Assembly: GCF_003012345.1 (NCBI RefSeq)
Contig: NZ_PVRV01000023.1
Span: forward strand, 62,001 to 126,000
Length of the DNA: 64,000 nt
Reading direction: 5' to 3'
Source: Phytohalomonas tamaricis
Lineage (GTDB): Bacteria; Pseudomonadota; Gammaproteobacteria; Pseudomonadales; Halomonadaceae
Positions 14,621 to 20,791 of this stretch are shown here, piece by piece. The position numbers and the translations under genes were made by a program. The notes under the pieces were generated by a model that saw nothing but the letters and a program-made list of their open reading frames with translations, ran no database searches and was not told the origin of the DNA. Positions within the stretch are counted from its first letter, which is position 1. Every line of letters begins with the position of its first letter.

Positions 14621-15096
14621 AATCTACTATTTTAGAATATAAAAGTTATCAGGGATCGGTTGAGATTTCGCTCAAAGACGGTGTGATGCACGGTAAAATT
14701 CTTCACATTGTAGACCTAGTTACTTATGAAGCTGAAACGATAACTCAGCTTCGGCAGGAGTTTGAAGCTGCGGTCGATGATTATCTAGAAACATGTGAGG
14801 AAGAGGGCGTTCAGCCGGATAAGCCTTTTAGCGGCACCTTTAATGTTAGGGTTGGCCCAGAGACTCATCGTAAAGTAGTTAAGGCGGCTGCTCGTGCCGG
14901 AATGAATCTTAACGAAACTATCAAACGCGTATTAGAAACGTGGCTAAACGAGTGCCCAGAAGGTTTTGAGGTTGTTCATCGTCATACTCATGAGCACCAT
15001 CTGGTTCATATGAAAGATGATGATGCTGTATATCGCGGTGCCATGACTCTTACCGCTCGCCAGCAGCATAATAACCCCAAGGTGACGCTGCAATGA
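14617..15096 (+). CDS. hicB: HicB-family antitoxin with long C-terminal extension
   Basis: 159 residues. The partially degraded RNase H-like N-domain (residues 1-65) is followed by a ribbon-helix-helix or helix-turn-helix segment (FNVRVGPETHRKVVKAAARA, then GMNLNETIKRVLETWL, about residues 83-120). About 40 extra residues follow, rich in His (HRHTHEHHLVHM) and ending NPKVTLQ. Usual HicB proteins stop soon after the DNA-binding domain. The extension precedes a SecB-like gene, which recalls the chaperone-addiction tails of toxin-antitoxin-chaperone systems. It overlaps that gene by 4 bp. Confidence 0.88.
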   Translation: MKSTILEYKSYQGSVEISLKDGVMHGKILHIVDLVTYEAETITQLRQEFEAAVDDYLETCEEEGVQPDKPFSGTFNVRVGPETHRKVVKAAARAGMNLNETIKRVLETWLNECPEGFEVVHRHTHEHHLVHMKDDDAVYRGAMTLTARQQHNNPKVTLQ

Positions 15097-15521
15097 GCCA
15101 GGCTAACTTTAATCTTTCTCAATTCCGTTTTGAGAAGATCGAAGCCACGGGCATTAGTTTTGAAAATAGTGAACCGAAAGATATAGAGCTTAGATTTGTA
15201 ATTAGCTTCGATGATGAAACGCCTTGTGGCGGGGTCTTTTCAGTTACTATCAATTTAACCCTTATAAAACTGGATGGCGAAGAGCGCGATGAGATTTTAA
15301 AAGTGGCGGCTCGCGGCGTTTATAACTTTGAAGAAGGCATCACACCTTATTCGCCATCGGATCATCTGGAGCGCGCATTTGCAGTTAGTTTGCTGTATGG
15401 CTGCATGCGCCCTACGCTTGACATGCTCACGGATAGTATTGGAATGGCTGCACTTAGTCTCCCGTTAACACTTCCTGTCGCTGTAACCCAAGAGACCCCT
15501 TCCCCTTCACCAGCTGAGTAA
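15093..15521 (+). CDS. SecB-like chaperone, third gene of the hicAB operon
   Basis: 142 residues. The N-terminal beta region (IELRFVISFDDETPCGGVFS, then VTINLTLIKL) and a helix-bearing end LLYGCMRPTLDMLTDSIGMA, ALSLPLTLPV follow the order of SecB: beta strands, a GIF-like turn (here ARGVYNFEEG), the LFPYARE-type helix start (here LLYGCMRP) and a hydrophobic LP end. Similarity is weak and read by eye. SecB-like proteins encoded beside toxin-antitoxin pairs control the antitoxin in TAC modules. It may alternatively be an unrelated small phage protein. A terminator follows. Confidence 0.55.
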   Translation: MSQANFNLSQFRFEKIEATGISFENSEPKDIELRFVISFDDETPCGGVFSVTINLTLIKLDGEERDEILKVAARGVYNFEEGITPYSPSDHLERAFAVSLLYGCMRPTLDMLTDSIGMAALSLPLTLPVAVTQETPSPSPAE

Positions 15522-15539
15522 TTAATATTTTTTCTTATA

Positions 15540-15563
15540 CCCGCCCATTGAGGCGGGTTTTTT
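15540..15563 (+). terminator. Terminator of the immunity-region operon
   Basis: CCCGCC, six-base loop, GGCGGG followed by TTTTTT, 20 bp after the SecB-like gene. It closes the cI-hicA-hicB-secB-like segment before the left promoter. Confidence 0.88.
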
Positions 15564-15610
15564 GTGCCTACCTGATTATTCTCCCAAAGCCGCAAAAAAT
15601 ATTTCGCAAG

Positions 15611-15630
15611 TAAGTATCTGAAAATACTTA
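15611..15630. repeat. Palindrome upstream of the left promoter
   Basis: TAAGTAT-CTGAAA-ATACTTA, seven-base arms. It lies 60 bp upstream of the left promoter and may be an extra regulator site; its arms are only loosely like the GTACC operator half-sites. Confidence 0.35.
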
Positions 15631-15654
15631 GGTTCATTCTTCACGTCTGTATAT

Positions 15655-15707
15655 GTACCTAAAAAGAACATTTTTCGATTGACCTAATGTACCTAGTTGG
15701 TACATAT
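15655..15707 (+). promoter_or_regulatory. PL-like promoter with OL operators
   Basis: A -35 TTGACC (15679-15684) is followed 16-20 bp later by TACATA/TATTAT. The operator GTACCTAGTTGGTAC (15689-15703), with perfect arms, lies between them; a weaker GTACCTAAAAAGAAC is at 15655-15669. The same GTACC-N5-GGTAC plan occurs at the right operators, so one repressor should control both early transcripts. Confidence 0.7.
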
Positions 15708-15739
15708 TATGAGCCATGGAGACGGGCAACACACTCCAT

Positions 15740-15751
15740 CGCTCTTTAACA
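15740..15751 (+). promoter_or_regulatory. boxA element of a nut-like antitermination site
   Basis: CGCTCTTTAACA matches the boxA core of rRNA operons and of lambdoid nut sites. It lies about 40 bp downstream of the left promoter. BoxA recruits NusB/NusE to the elongating RNA polymerase. Confidence 0.65.
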
Positions 15752-15782
15752 AACAGGTAGCCCATCTGTCCGTAGTGGATTG

Positions 15783-15797
15783 GATCTGCGAGAGATC
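15783..15797 (+). promoter_or_regulatory. boxB-sized hairpin downstream of boxA
   Basis: GATCTGCGAGAGATC: five-base arms and a five-base purine-rich loop, the size of lambda boxB. It starts 32 bases after boxA, farther than in lambda, so its role is uncertain. Confidence 0.4.
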
Positions 15798-15911
15798 GAT
15801 GGGAGTACGCCCAACCGGGGCTGTCGAAATACCGGAAGGATTCAAGGCTCGCCCACTGGCCTGAACAGTGGGCATCAATGAGCGTCTTCGGATCATGAAA
15901 GGCTGGTGATC

Positions 15912-16040
15912 ATGAAAAGGCACCGAGGGCGTTCATTGATACATGCAGCAGCCGTGGTCGATCGGCATGTTGCGCTGTTAGCGATGACCCGTATTTACGG
16001 CGAGCGCAGCGCAATGAGTAATCGGCAAGCCGGGCGTTAA
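15912..16040 (+). CDS. 42-residue Arg-rich peptide in the left leader
   Basis: ATG at 15912, TAA at 16038. The product begins MKRHRGRSLIHAAAVVDRHV and has 8 Arg and 1 Lys in 42 residues, with the positive cluster at the N-terminus. It sits in the leader between boxA and a strong terminator, where lambdoid phages encode N, whose N-terminal Arg-rich motif binds boxB. No N family match is claimed. The ribosome-binding site is weak (AAAGG about ten bases upstream). Confidence 0.45.
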   Translation: MKRHRGRSLIHAAAVVDRHVALLAMTRIYGERSAMSNRQAGR

Positions 16041-16122
16041 AGCAGCCTTCATTATCGGTAGTCGCGCCGATGGCGAGAGAGCGGCAAAGCGGTACCGGTA
16101 TCCGCTGTTTGGTAGGCAGCGG

Positions 16123-16214
16123 GTATCGGAGTGGAGATTGGTGCCGACATATCGCGACGGCTAGATGTCGGTTAAGCGCTGGGCCAACCAGAAGGCCAGT
16201 CTCCACCCCGATAC
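16123..16214 (+). ncRNA. Structured leader RNA element (three-way-junction-like)
   Basis: A 19-base arm (16123-16141, GTATCGGAGTGGAGATTGG) pairs with 16196-16214 (CCAGTCTCCACCCCGATAC) with one mismatch and one G-U pair. Inside are hairpin CCGACAT/ATGTCGG (16144-16150, 16165-16171) and a weaker GGCC/GGCC hairpin around 16182-16197. A terminator follows 17 bases later. The position in the left leader suggests a cis-acting antitermination or attenuation element. Confidence 0.55.
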
Positions 16215-16230
16215 ATGCAGCACCATCCAT

Positions 16231-16253
16231 GCCCGCACATGCGGGCTTTTTTT
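16231..16253 (+). terminator. Terminator in the left operon leader, upstream of the first small gene
   Basis: GCCCGC-ACAT-GCGGGC followed by seven T. It is followed at once by a strong ribosome-binding site (TGGAGG) and ATG 16269, so the left operon must be read through it or use a further promoter. Confidence 0.78.
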
Positions 16254-16268
16254 CGTCTGGAGGTAAGC

Positions 16269-16382
16269 ATGAGCGATTCAGAAATGTACATCGTGCTCGG
16301 CTGTATCGGGCTGTTCGGCATGGTGCTGATGTTGATCGACGCGAGGGAAACCTACTCATTCGAACGCAAGAAAGGAGAGTGA
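16269..16382 (+). CDS. Tiny membrane protein, 37 residues
   Basis: Product MSDSEMYIVLGCIGLFGMVL then MLIDARETYSFERKKGE: one membrane segment and a charged tail. TGGAGG precedes the ATG. First of a row of tiny genes in the left operon; function unknown. Confidence 0.6.
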   Translation: MSDSEMYIVLGCIGLFGMVLMLIDARETYSFERKKGE

Positions 16383-16383
16383 T

Positions 16384-16497
16384 ATGAACCAGTTATGGGC
16401 AGCACTACTCATCTTCCTGTTCATCGGCGGTGGGGTAGCGGTACTGACCGGCGGCGATAGTCATCACTCATCCAACGATGTGGAGATGTGCCAGTGA
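16384..16497 (+). CDS. Tiny membrane protein, 37 residues
   Basis: Product MNQLWAALLIFLFIGGGVAV then LTGGDSHHSSNDVEMCQ: one membrane segment or signal-like sequence and a short polar tail. It starts one base after the previous stop, with GGAGAG upstream inside the preceding gene. Confidence 0.6.
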   Translation: MNQLWAALLIFLFIGGGVAVLTGGDSHHSSNDVEMCQ

Positions 16498-16583
16498 ATG
16501 ACGTCGCCATCCTACTCACGTTTCTAGGGCCAATGATGGGCGCCATCTTGGCCTTTCTTATTATGCGAGGGAGTTCGTTATGA
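16494..16583 (+). CDS. Tiny membrane protein, 29 residues, GTG start
   Basis: Product (V/M)NDVAILLTFLGPMMGAILA then FLIMRGSSL: nearly all membrane segment. The GTG start overlaps the previous stop (GTGA) and its stop overlaps the next ATG (ATGA); these couplings are the main support for this frame. Confidence 0.5.
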   Translation: MNDVAILLTFLGPMMGAILAFLIMRGSSL

Positions 16584-16783
16584 CAGCCCACGCAAGAATC
16601 ACCGCGCCGCTTTCGAGCGGTTTTTTATTGCCTGACGAAAAGCCAGCGGCCTGCATCGAGGTCGTTGGCTACGGCCACATACCGCGCAGCACGACGATGG
16701 ATAGCGCCGTCGCTGATGTGTATCTGCAAACCGGCAAGCGCATGAGGTGGGTACGTGATGATCGCACCAGCACGCGTCACTGA
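16580..16783 (+). CDS. Small phage protein, 67 residues, unknown function
   Basis: Soluble product with EVVGYGHIPRSTTMDSAVAD in the middle and a basic end. Starts in a 4-bp overlap with the 29-residue gene. A hairpin CCGCT-TTCG-AGCGG plus TTTTTT (16607-16626) lies within its 5' part, an unusual place for a terminator-like structure. Confidence 0.5.
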   Translation: MTAHARITAPLSSGFLLPDEKPAACIEVVGYGHIPRSTTMDSAVADVYLQTGKRMRWVRDDRTSTRH

Positions 16784-16910
16784 GCACGATAAAGCACCGA
16801 CGTTCAACGACATGCGGAACGCTGAGCGCATGGCCGAATACTACGCACGCCGGGCCAAGAAGAAGCCTGCACTGATTCAGATCGAGAAGATGAAGGGGAT
16901 GCGTCGATGA
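16758..16910 (+). CDS. Small basic phage protein, 50 residues
   Basis: Product MIAPARVTEHDKAPTFNDMR then NAERMAEYYARRAKKKPALI: basic helix with RRAKKK. It overlaps the previous gene by 26 bp and the next by 4 bp. Possibly nucleic-acid binding from charge alone. Confidence 0.5.
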   Translation: MIAPARVTEHDKAPTFNDMRNAERMAEYYARRAKKKPALIQIEKMKGMRR

Positions 16911-17077
16911 TAAATCAGTATCTCGATTCATGGGTTTATTTCACGGAAGTAGGTTCGGGCCCAATGCCAGGAGTATGGCGTCAAGTTTCGCCGCGTCGTG
17001 CGAGAAAACTGCGTAAGCGTGGCGAACGTGTTCAGTGGCATGAAGGCTTTAGCTCATTTGCATGGTTGCCGAGGTGA
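16907..17077 (+). CDS. Small basic aromatic phage protein, 56 residues
   Basis: Product MINQYLDSWVYFTEVGSGPM followed by a basic stretch SPRRARKLRKRGERVQW and a Trp-containing end. Starts in a 4-bp overlap with the previous gene. No family recognised. Confidence 0.5.
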   Translation: MINQYLDSWVYFTEVGSGPMPGVWRQVSPRRARKLRKRGERVQWHEGFSSFAWLPR

Positions 17078-17109
17078 ATCATGAACACACAAGCATGGGG
17101 AGAGCAGCT

Positions 17110-17361
17110 ATGAGCATCGATATTGCAGTAGTTCGCGAGTTCGTTGATGCGGGCGTTGCAGTTCCGGCAAGCATCGTTGCTGAACTGCTCGACCGGCTAG
17201 AGGCGGCTGAAGAGCTTCGCGAGGCGCTTAAAGAGTGCGCTGAACACATCGAAGCGATGATGGCCCACATTGATCACAAGCCGCAACGCTTTAAAGAGCA
17301 CTGCTGGAGTAAGGCGGTAATGGCACGGGCAGCCCTAGCCAAAGCCCGAGGTGAATCATGA
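17110..17361 (+). CDS. Small helical phage protein, 83 residues
   Basis: Product MSIDIAVVREFVDAGVAVPA then IVAELLDRLEAAEELREALK: two amphipathic helices, possibly a coiled coil, with a basic C-terminus. GGAGAG precedes the ATG. A 10-codon frame, MNTQAWGEQL, at 17081-17113 ends on the start codon and could act as a leader. It overlaps the next gene by 4 bp. Confidence 0.6.
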   Translation: MSIDIAVVREFVDAGVAVPASIVAELLDRLEAAEELREALKECAEHIEAMMAHIDHKPQRFKEHCWSKAVMARAALAKARGES

Positions 17362-17699
17362 ACGCACAGGCACAGCTTCATAACGACATGGCGTACTGCC
17401 GACGCGCTGGCATTTCGTATGAGATCGCAGCAGAGGCGCAACGGCAGCGTAAAGAGGAAGCGCAAGCGGCGTATGAGCAGGCGCTGGATGATGAGGTAGA
17501 GCGCATCCTGACGCAGCCTGACGAGATCCAGGAAGCGCTGGGCTACACGCTCGATCAATCAGCGCTAGAGCATGCGGTGGTCATGTCGAACTTTGCATCG
17601 CTTGAGCAGCGGGAGCTGTGGCGATCAGTGCTGCGGCAGCATATTCGGGACGCGGTGTGTGAGTTGGCTAAACGGAATTTGGAGGTGGGTAATGGGTAA
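17358..17699 (+). CDS. Phage protein, 113 residues, unknown function
   Basis: A helical, charged protein (AAEAQRQRKEEAQAAYEQAL, then DDEVERILTQPDEIQ). No membrane segment, no family recognised. Four-base overlap with the preceding gene, eight-base overlap with the next. Confidence 0.6.
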   Translation: MNAQAQLHNDMAYCRRAGISYEIAAEAQRQRKEEAQAAYEQALDDEVERILTQPDEIQEALGYTLDQSALEHAVVMSNFASLEQRELWRSVLRQHIRDAVCELAKRNLEVGNG

Positions 17700-17982
17700 A
17701 GCTGGGCTCTATAACGAAGAAAAGGTTTTGTATTTTGCCAATCAGAAACAGGGGTTGCACGTCTCGATAACTGAGCCAGAACACTCTGATCTTACAGAGA
17801 TCGTCGAGTCTCTCAAAGAACAGCAAATGATAAAGCGAGTTGAGCATGATGATTCTGGTTTTTATTACCACACAACGACAGCAGGCGAGCGAAGGTTAAT
17901 CCATCTGCAAATTAAATGGCGTAAGCGGAATGGAAAGTCAGTTAAGGAACACAAAAAACGATTATCCGAGCTTGATGAATAA
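17692..17982 (+). CDS. Small protein with possible winged-helix fold
   Basis: 96 residues starting MGKAGLYNEEKVLYFANQKQ. LTEIVESLKEQQMIKRVEHD followed by DSGFYYHTTTAGERRL has the spacing of a winged helix: a recognition helix, then a beta wing ending in TTAGE. A basic C-terminal tail follows. GGAGG lies upstream of ATG 17692. Base composition is more AT-rich than its neighbours. Confidence 0.6.
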   Translation: MGKAGLYNEEKVLYFANQKQGLHVSITEPEHSDLTEIVESLKEQQMIKRVEHDDSGFYYHTTTAGERRLIHLQIKWRKRNGKSVKEHKKRLSELDE

Positions 17983-18006
17983 AAAAGGCCGCTTTGCAGA
18001 GCGGCC
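17981..18006 (-). terminator. Hairpin with T-tract on the minus strand, after the winged-helix-like gene
   Basis: GGCCGCT-TTGCAG-AGCGGCC, preceded by six A on the plus strand. On the minus strand it is a classical terminator; on the plus strand it lacks a T-tract. It lies between a small gene and the recombination genes. Confidence 0.5.
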
Positions 18007-18052
18007 CGGATCAGTAATTGCGGGATCACTTAATCCACGGAGACATTAGCAC

Positions 18053-18880
18053 ATGCAGCCCGAGATAATCGAGCCGGGCTACTATCGCGACATCAGCAAT
18101 GAGCGATACCACGCTAGCTCGGCGGTCAGTAAATCCCAGCTAGACCTGCTTCACAAATCCCCCGCCTTACTCCAGTGGTCACGCCACGCCCCCGAAGATG
18201 AAGAGAAGAAGACCGCGCTGAATATTGGCGATGCTTGCCATGCGCTGATCTTGGAACCTGAGCGGTTCGGGCTGGAGTATGCGATAGGGCCGGATGCACC
18301 GAAGAATACCAAGGCGGGCAAGGATGCCTGGGCAGCGTTTGAGGAAACGCTGGACGATCGGACGGCGTTGACGTTTGCCGAGGGCAAGAAGGTAAACCTG
18401 ATACGCGAGAGCGTCATGGCACACCCGCTCGCCAGACAGCTCATAGAGGCCGAGGGAGACGTTGAAGCAAGCATCTATTGGCGTGAGGTCAGCACAGGAC
18501 AGGACGCCCGATGTAGGCCGGATAAAACACTCAGCAAGTACGGCTGGATCGTTGACTTGAAGACGACCGCCGACATTCAGAAGTTCAGCAAGTCGGTCTA
18601 CGAATACCGCTATCACGTCCAAGACGCCTTCTATTCAGATGGTTACACCGAGCACTTTGGAGAGCAGCCGAGAGGCTTTCTATTCATCGCGTTCAGCACG
18701 TCGATTGAGTGCGGCAAGTATCCGGTGCGGATCTTCAAGCTGGATGACGAAGCAAAGGAAATGGGCCGCAGCGATTACCTGCAGGACATGGCCGTCTATG
18801 CCGAGTGCATGGCGTCAGAGTCATGGCCTGGCATCGAAACATTAAGCCTGCCTTGGTGGGCAAAGGAGCATAGAGCATGA
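18053..18880 (+). CDS. RecE-like exonuclease (PD-(D/E)XK, DUF3799)
   Basis: 275-residue 5'-3' double-strand DNA exonuclease candidate. YHASSAVSKSQLDLLHKSPA and LNIGDACHALILEPERF are the N-terminal signature of the RecE/DUF3799 nuclease domain. DARCRPDKT followed by WIVDLKTTAD carries the catalytic Asp and D-x-K. YRYHVQDAFYSDGY is the helix motif (QxxxY) of the fold. It overlaps recT by 4 bp, and together they form a single-strand-annealing recombination pair. Confidence 0.88.
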   Translation: MQPEIIEPGYYRDISNERYHASSAVSKSQLDLLHKSPALLQWSRHAPEDEEKKTALNIGDACHALILEPERFGLEYAIGPDAPKNTKAGKDAWAAFEETLDDRTALTFAEGKKVNLIRESVMAHPLARQLIEAEGDVEASIYWREVSTGQDARCRPDKTLSKYGWIVDLKTTADIQKFSKSVYEYRYHVQDAFYSDGYTEHFGEQPRGFLFIAFSTSIECGKYPVRIFKLDDEAKEMGRSDYLQDMAVYAECMASESWPGIETLSLPWWAKEHRA

Positions 18881-19650
18881 GCGAAGTAGCGACACAAGAC
18901 ACACTCGGTAAAGAGTTGCAGCAGCACAGCGGGCAGCAGAAGAAGCCGATGCCGACCACGATTCAAGGCATGCTGAAAGATCCGCGCTTTACGTCGCAGA
19001 TTGCCCGGGCCCTGCCAAAACACATCACGCCAGACCGCATCACTCGCATCGCACTGACAGAGGTGAACAAGACGCCAGCCCTTGGCAAGTGCGATCCAGT
19101 CACGTTGTTCGGCTCCATTATCCAGTCGGCACAGCTTGGCCTCGAACTAGGCGGGGCACTTGGCCATGCCTACTTGGTGCCCTACGGCAACCAGGCGCAA
19201 TTCATTATCGGTTATCGCGGCATGATCGACTTGGCACGTCGCTCCGGTCAGATGGTTAGCCTGCAGGCGCACACAGTCCACGACAACGACGAGTTCGATT
19301 TCGAGTATGGACTAGATGAAAAGCTGCGCCATGTGCCAGCACGAGGCGACCGGGGGCCGATGGTTGCCGTCTACTCCGTTGCCAAGCTGGTCGGCGGTGG
19401 TCACCAGATCGAGGTCATGTGGAAGGAAGATGTCGATGCCATCCGCAGCAAGTCAAAGGCTGGCAACTCAGGACCGTGGCGCGATCACTACGAAGAGATG
19501 GCCAAGAAGACGGCGATCCGCCGCCTGTTCAAATATCTGCCGGTCAGCGTTGAGATGCAGAAGGCCGTCGCACTGGATGAGCAGGCAGAGGCGGGCGTCC
19601 AAGACAACAACGTCTTCGATGGCGAGTTCAGCTACGGCGAAGCCGAGTAA
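18877..19650 (+). CDS. recT: RecT single-strand annealing protein
   Basis: 257 residues. IARALPKHITPDRITRIALT then VNKTPALGKCDPVTLFGSII and QSAQLGLELGGALGHAYLVP are the RecT signature, with FIIGYRGMIDLARRSGQ and WRDHYEEMAKKTAIRRLFKY completing it. It anneals complementary strands produced by the upstream RecE-like exonuclease, for phage recombination and circularisation. A Q-rich N-terminus (about residues 10-25) is outside the core. Confidence 0.95.
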   Translation: MSEVATQDTLGKELQQHSGQQKKPMPTTIQGMLKDPRFTSQIARALPKHITPDRITRIALTEVNKTPALGKCDPVTLFGSIIQSAQLGLELGGALGHAYLVPYGNQAQFIIGYRGMIDLARRSGQMVSLQAHTVHDNDEFDFEYGLDEKLRHVPARGDRGPMVAVYSVAKLVGGGHQIEVMWKEDVDAIRSKSKAGNSGPWRDHYEEMAKKTAIRRLFKYLPVSVEMQKAVALDEQAEAGVQDNNVFDGEFSYGEAE

Positions 19651-19667
19651 ATCACTCCGCATATCCT

Positions 19668-19732
19668 AGCCGCCAAGCGCGGCTTTTCTTTTGATGGTCA
19701 TTTGATGCCCTGCTGATGCGGGGCTTTGTTTT
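19668..19732 (+). terminator. Two tandem terminator-like hairpins after recT
   Basis: First: AGCCGC-CAAGC-GCGGCT with TTTCTTTT (19668-19691). Second: GCCCTGC-TGAT-GCGGGGC with TTTGTTTT (19707-19732). The second is followed by ATCTGGAGGGAGCC and ATG of the next gene. They resemble other hairpin and T-tract modules in this operon. Confidence 0.65.
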
Positions 19733-19746
19733 ATCTGGAGGGAGCC

Positions 19747-20040
19747 ATGCTCGGCACTGAATACCTTAGCCCCAACCATCCGCTTAGGAGTGATCCCAGC
19801 AAGCCATGGCCGTATGCGGTTGTGGTCGGGTATCGCCTGAAAGCCAGAAGGATCGTCAAGCGTCGCACTGTTTTTGTCAGGGCGACCGGGCTAGCGACCG
19901 CAGAGATCGAAGCCGTCATGTACTGCCGCGACCAGGCGGTGCCGGTATATGACGACGAGGGCCGCAAGCTATATCCGTCGCGCGCTATGTCGGCTCGCCC
20001 GCTCGATAAAAGCGATTGCTTTAACTCTGATGCCAGCTGA
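19747..20040 (+). CDS. Phage protein, 97 residues, unknown function
   Basis: Starts MLGTEYLSPNHPLRSDPSKP after an excellent GGAGG site. It has a beta-rich basic centre (KARRIVKRRTVFVRATGLAT) and a VYDDEGRKLYPSRA end. The pattern of alternating strands followed by AEIEAVMYCR suggests a small alpha/beta fold. No family recognised. Confidence 0.6.
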   Translation: MLGTEYLSPNHPLRSDPSKPWPYAVVVGYRLKARRIVKRRTVFVRATGLATAEIEAVMYCRDQAVPVYDDEGRKLYPSRAMSARPLDKSDCFNSDAS

Positions 20041-20098
20041 TCAGTAAATCTTTATACGCCCGACGATGGCAAGCCTACAAAGAAACAATCAACAAATA

Positions 20099-20117
20099 GC
20101 TGCTAAGCGGCTTTTTT
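20099..20117 (+). terminator. Hairpin and T-tract before the dUTPase gene
   Basis: GCTGC-TAA-GCGGC followed by TTTTTT, 18 bases before ATG 20136 and directly before its ribosome-binding site GAAGGA. Confidence 0.55.
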
Positions 20118-20135
20118 ACATCCGAAGGAAACGTC

Positions 20136-20645
20136 ATGGTTACCGATTACATGGAAATGCTTGAGAAGCGCAATGAAGAGCTTGAGCGCGAGAAAGCGGC
20201 GCTGCTCGATGAGCTGATGGGCCCGCAAGTGCAGATCCTGCTATGCCATCCCAAGGCGCATGTGCCGACACGCAAGCGAACAACAGATGCTGGCTTCGAC
20301 CTGTACTGCGTCGAGCGGGTAGACATCGAGCCCGGCGACCAAGCCGTGCTGCCGACCGGAGTTCAAATGGCTATTAGCCCGGGTTGGTATGGCCGAGTAG
20401 CACCGCGCTCCGGTTTGGCCGTTAACCACGTCATAGACGTGAATGCCGGGGTAATCGATGCCGCCTACCGCGGGGAGATCAAGGTGGCGTTGATCAACCT
20501 CGGCAAGCACAAGGTCGAGTTCAAGCCCGGCGAGCGCATCGCTCAGATCATCTTCGAGCGGTACTCAATGAACGAGCTGACCGTTGTCGATTACCTGACC
20601 GACACAGATCGCGGTGGATTCGGTTTCGGCTCATCAGGGAGATAG
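20136..20645 (+). CDS. dut: dUTP diphosphatase with N-terminal coiled coil
   Basis: 169 residues; hydrolyses dUTP to dUMP, keeping uracil out of phage DNA. All five trimeric dUTPase motifs are present: DAGFDLY, PRSGLA, NAGVIDAAYRGEIKV, PGERIAQIIF and the Gly-rich RGGFGFGSSGR C-terminus. Residues 1-30 (MLEKRNEELEREKAALLDEL) form an extra coiled coil not found in cellular dUTPases, a feature of some phage enzymes that may mediate partner contacts. Confidence 0.95.
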   Translation: MVTDYMEMLEKRNEELEREKAALLDELMGPQVQILLCHPKAHVPTRKRTTDAGFDLYCVERVDIEPGDQAVLPTGVQMAISPGWYGRVAPRSGLAVNHVIDVNAGVIDAAYRGEIKVALINLGKHKVEFKPGERIAQIIFERYSMNELTVVDYLTDTDRGGFGFGSSGR

Positions 20646-20647
20646 CC

Positions 20648-20791
20648 ATGACATTCCTAGCCTACGTTCTGATCCTTAGCGGCCTCTCATCGGCCGCTTT
20701 TTTGTTCACGCTGGTCGCGATGAAGCTGGGCCTGCATCGAGATGATTTGATAATCAAAGATAAGGGTGTTGCGCAGGATATTGCCTCATGA
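20648..20791 (+). CDS. Tiny membrane protein, 46 residues
   Basis: Product MTFLAYVLILSGLSSAAFLF then TLVAMKLGLHRDDLIIKDKG: one long membrane segment and a polar tail. It starts 2 bp after dut and overlaps the methyltransferase start by 4 bp. The hairpin GCGGCC-TCTCAT-GGCCGC with TTTTTT lies inside its coding region (20678-20700). Confidence 0.6.
   Translation: MTFLAYVLILSGLSSAAFLFTLVAMKLGLHRDDLIIKDKGVAQDIAS

Noticed and set aside
15740-15751. boxA as part of an rRNA operon leader
   Set aside because: No 16S or 23S sequence is present; the context is a phage promoter and operator.
15910-16359. Minus-strand frame of 149 residues in the left leader
   Set aside because: It runs antisense through the structured leader, terminator and first small gene; Arg/Cys/Pro-rich composition and no ribosome-binding site indicate a shadow frame.
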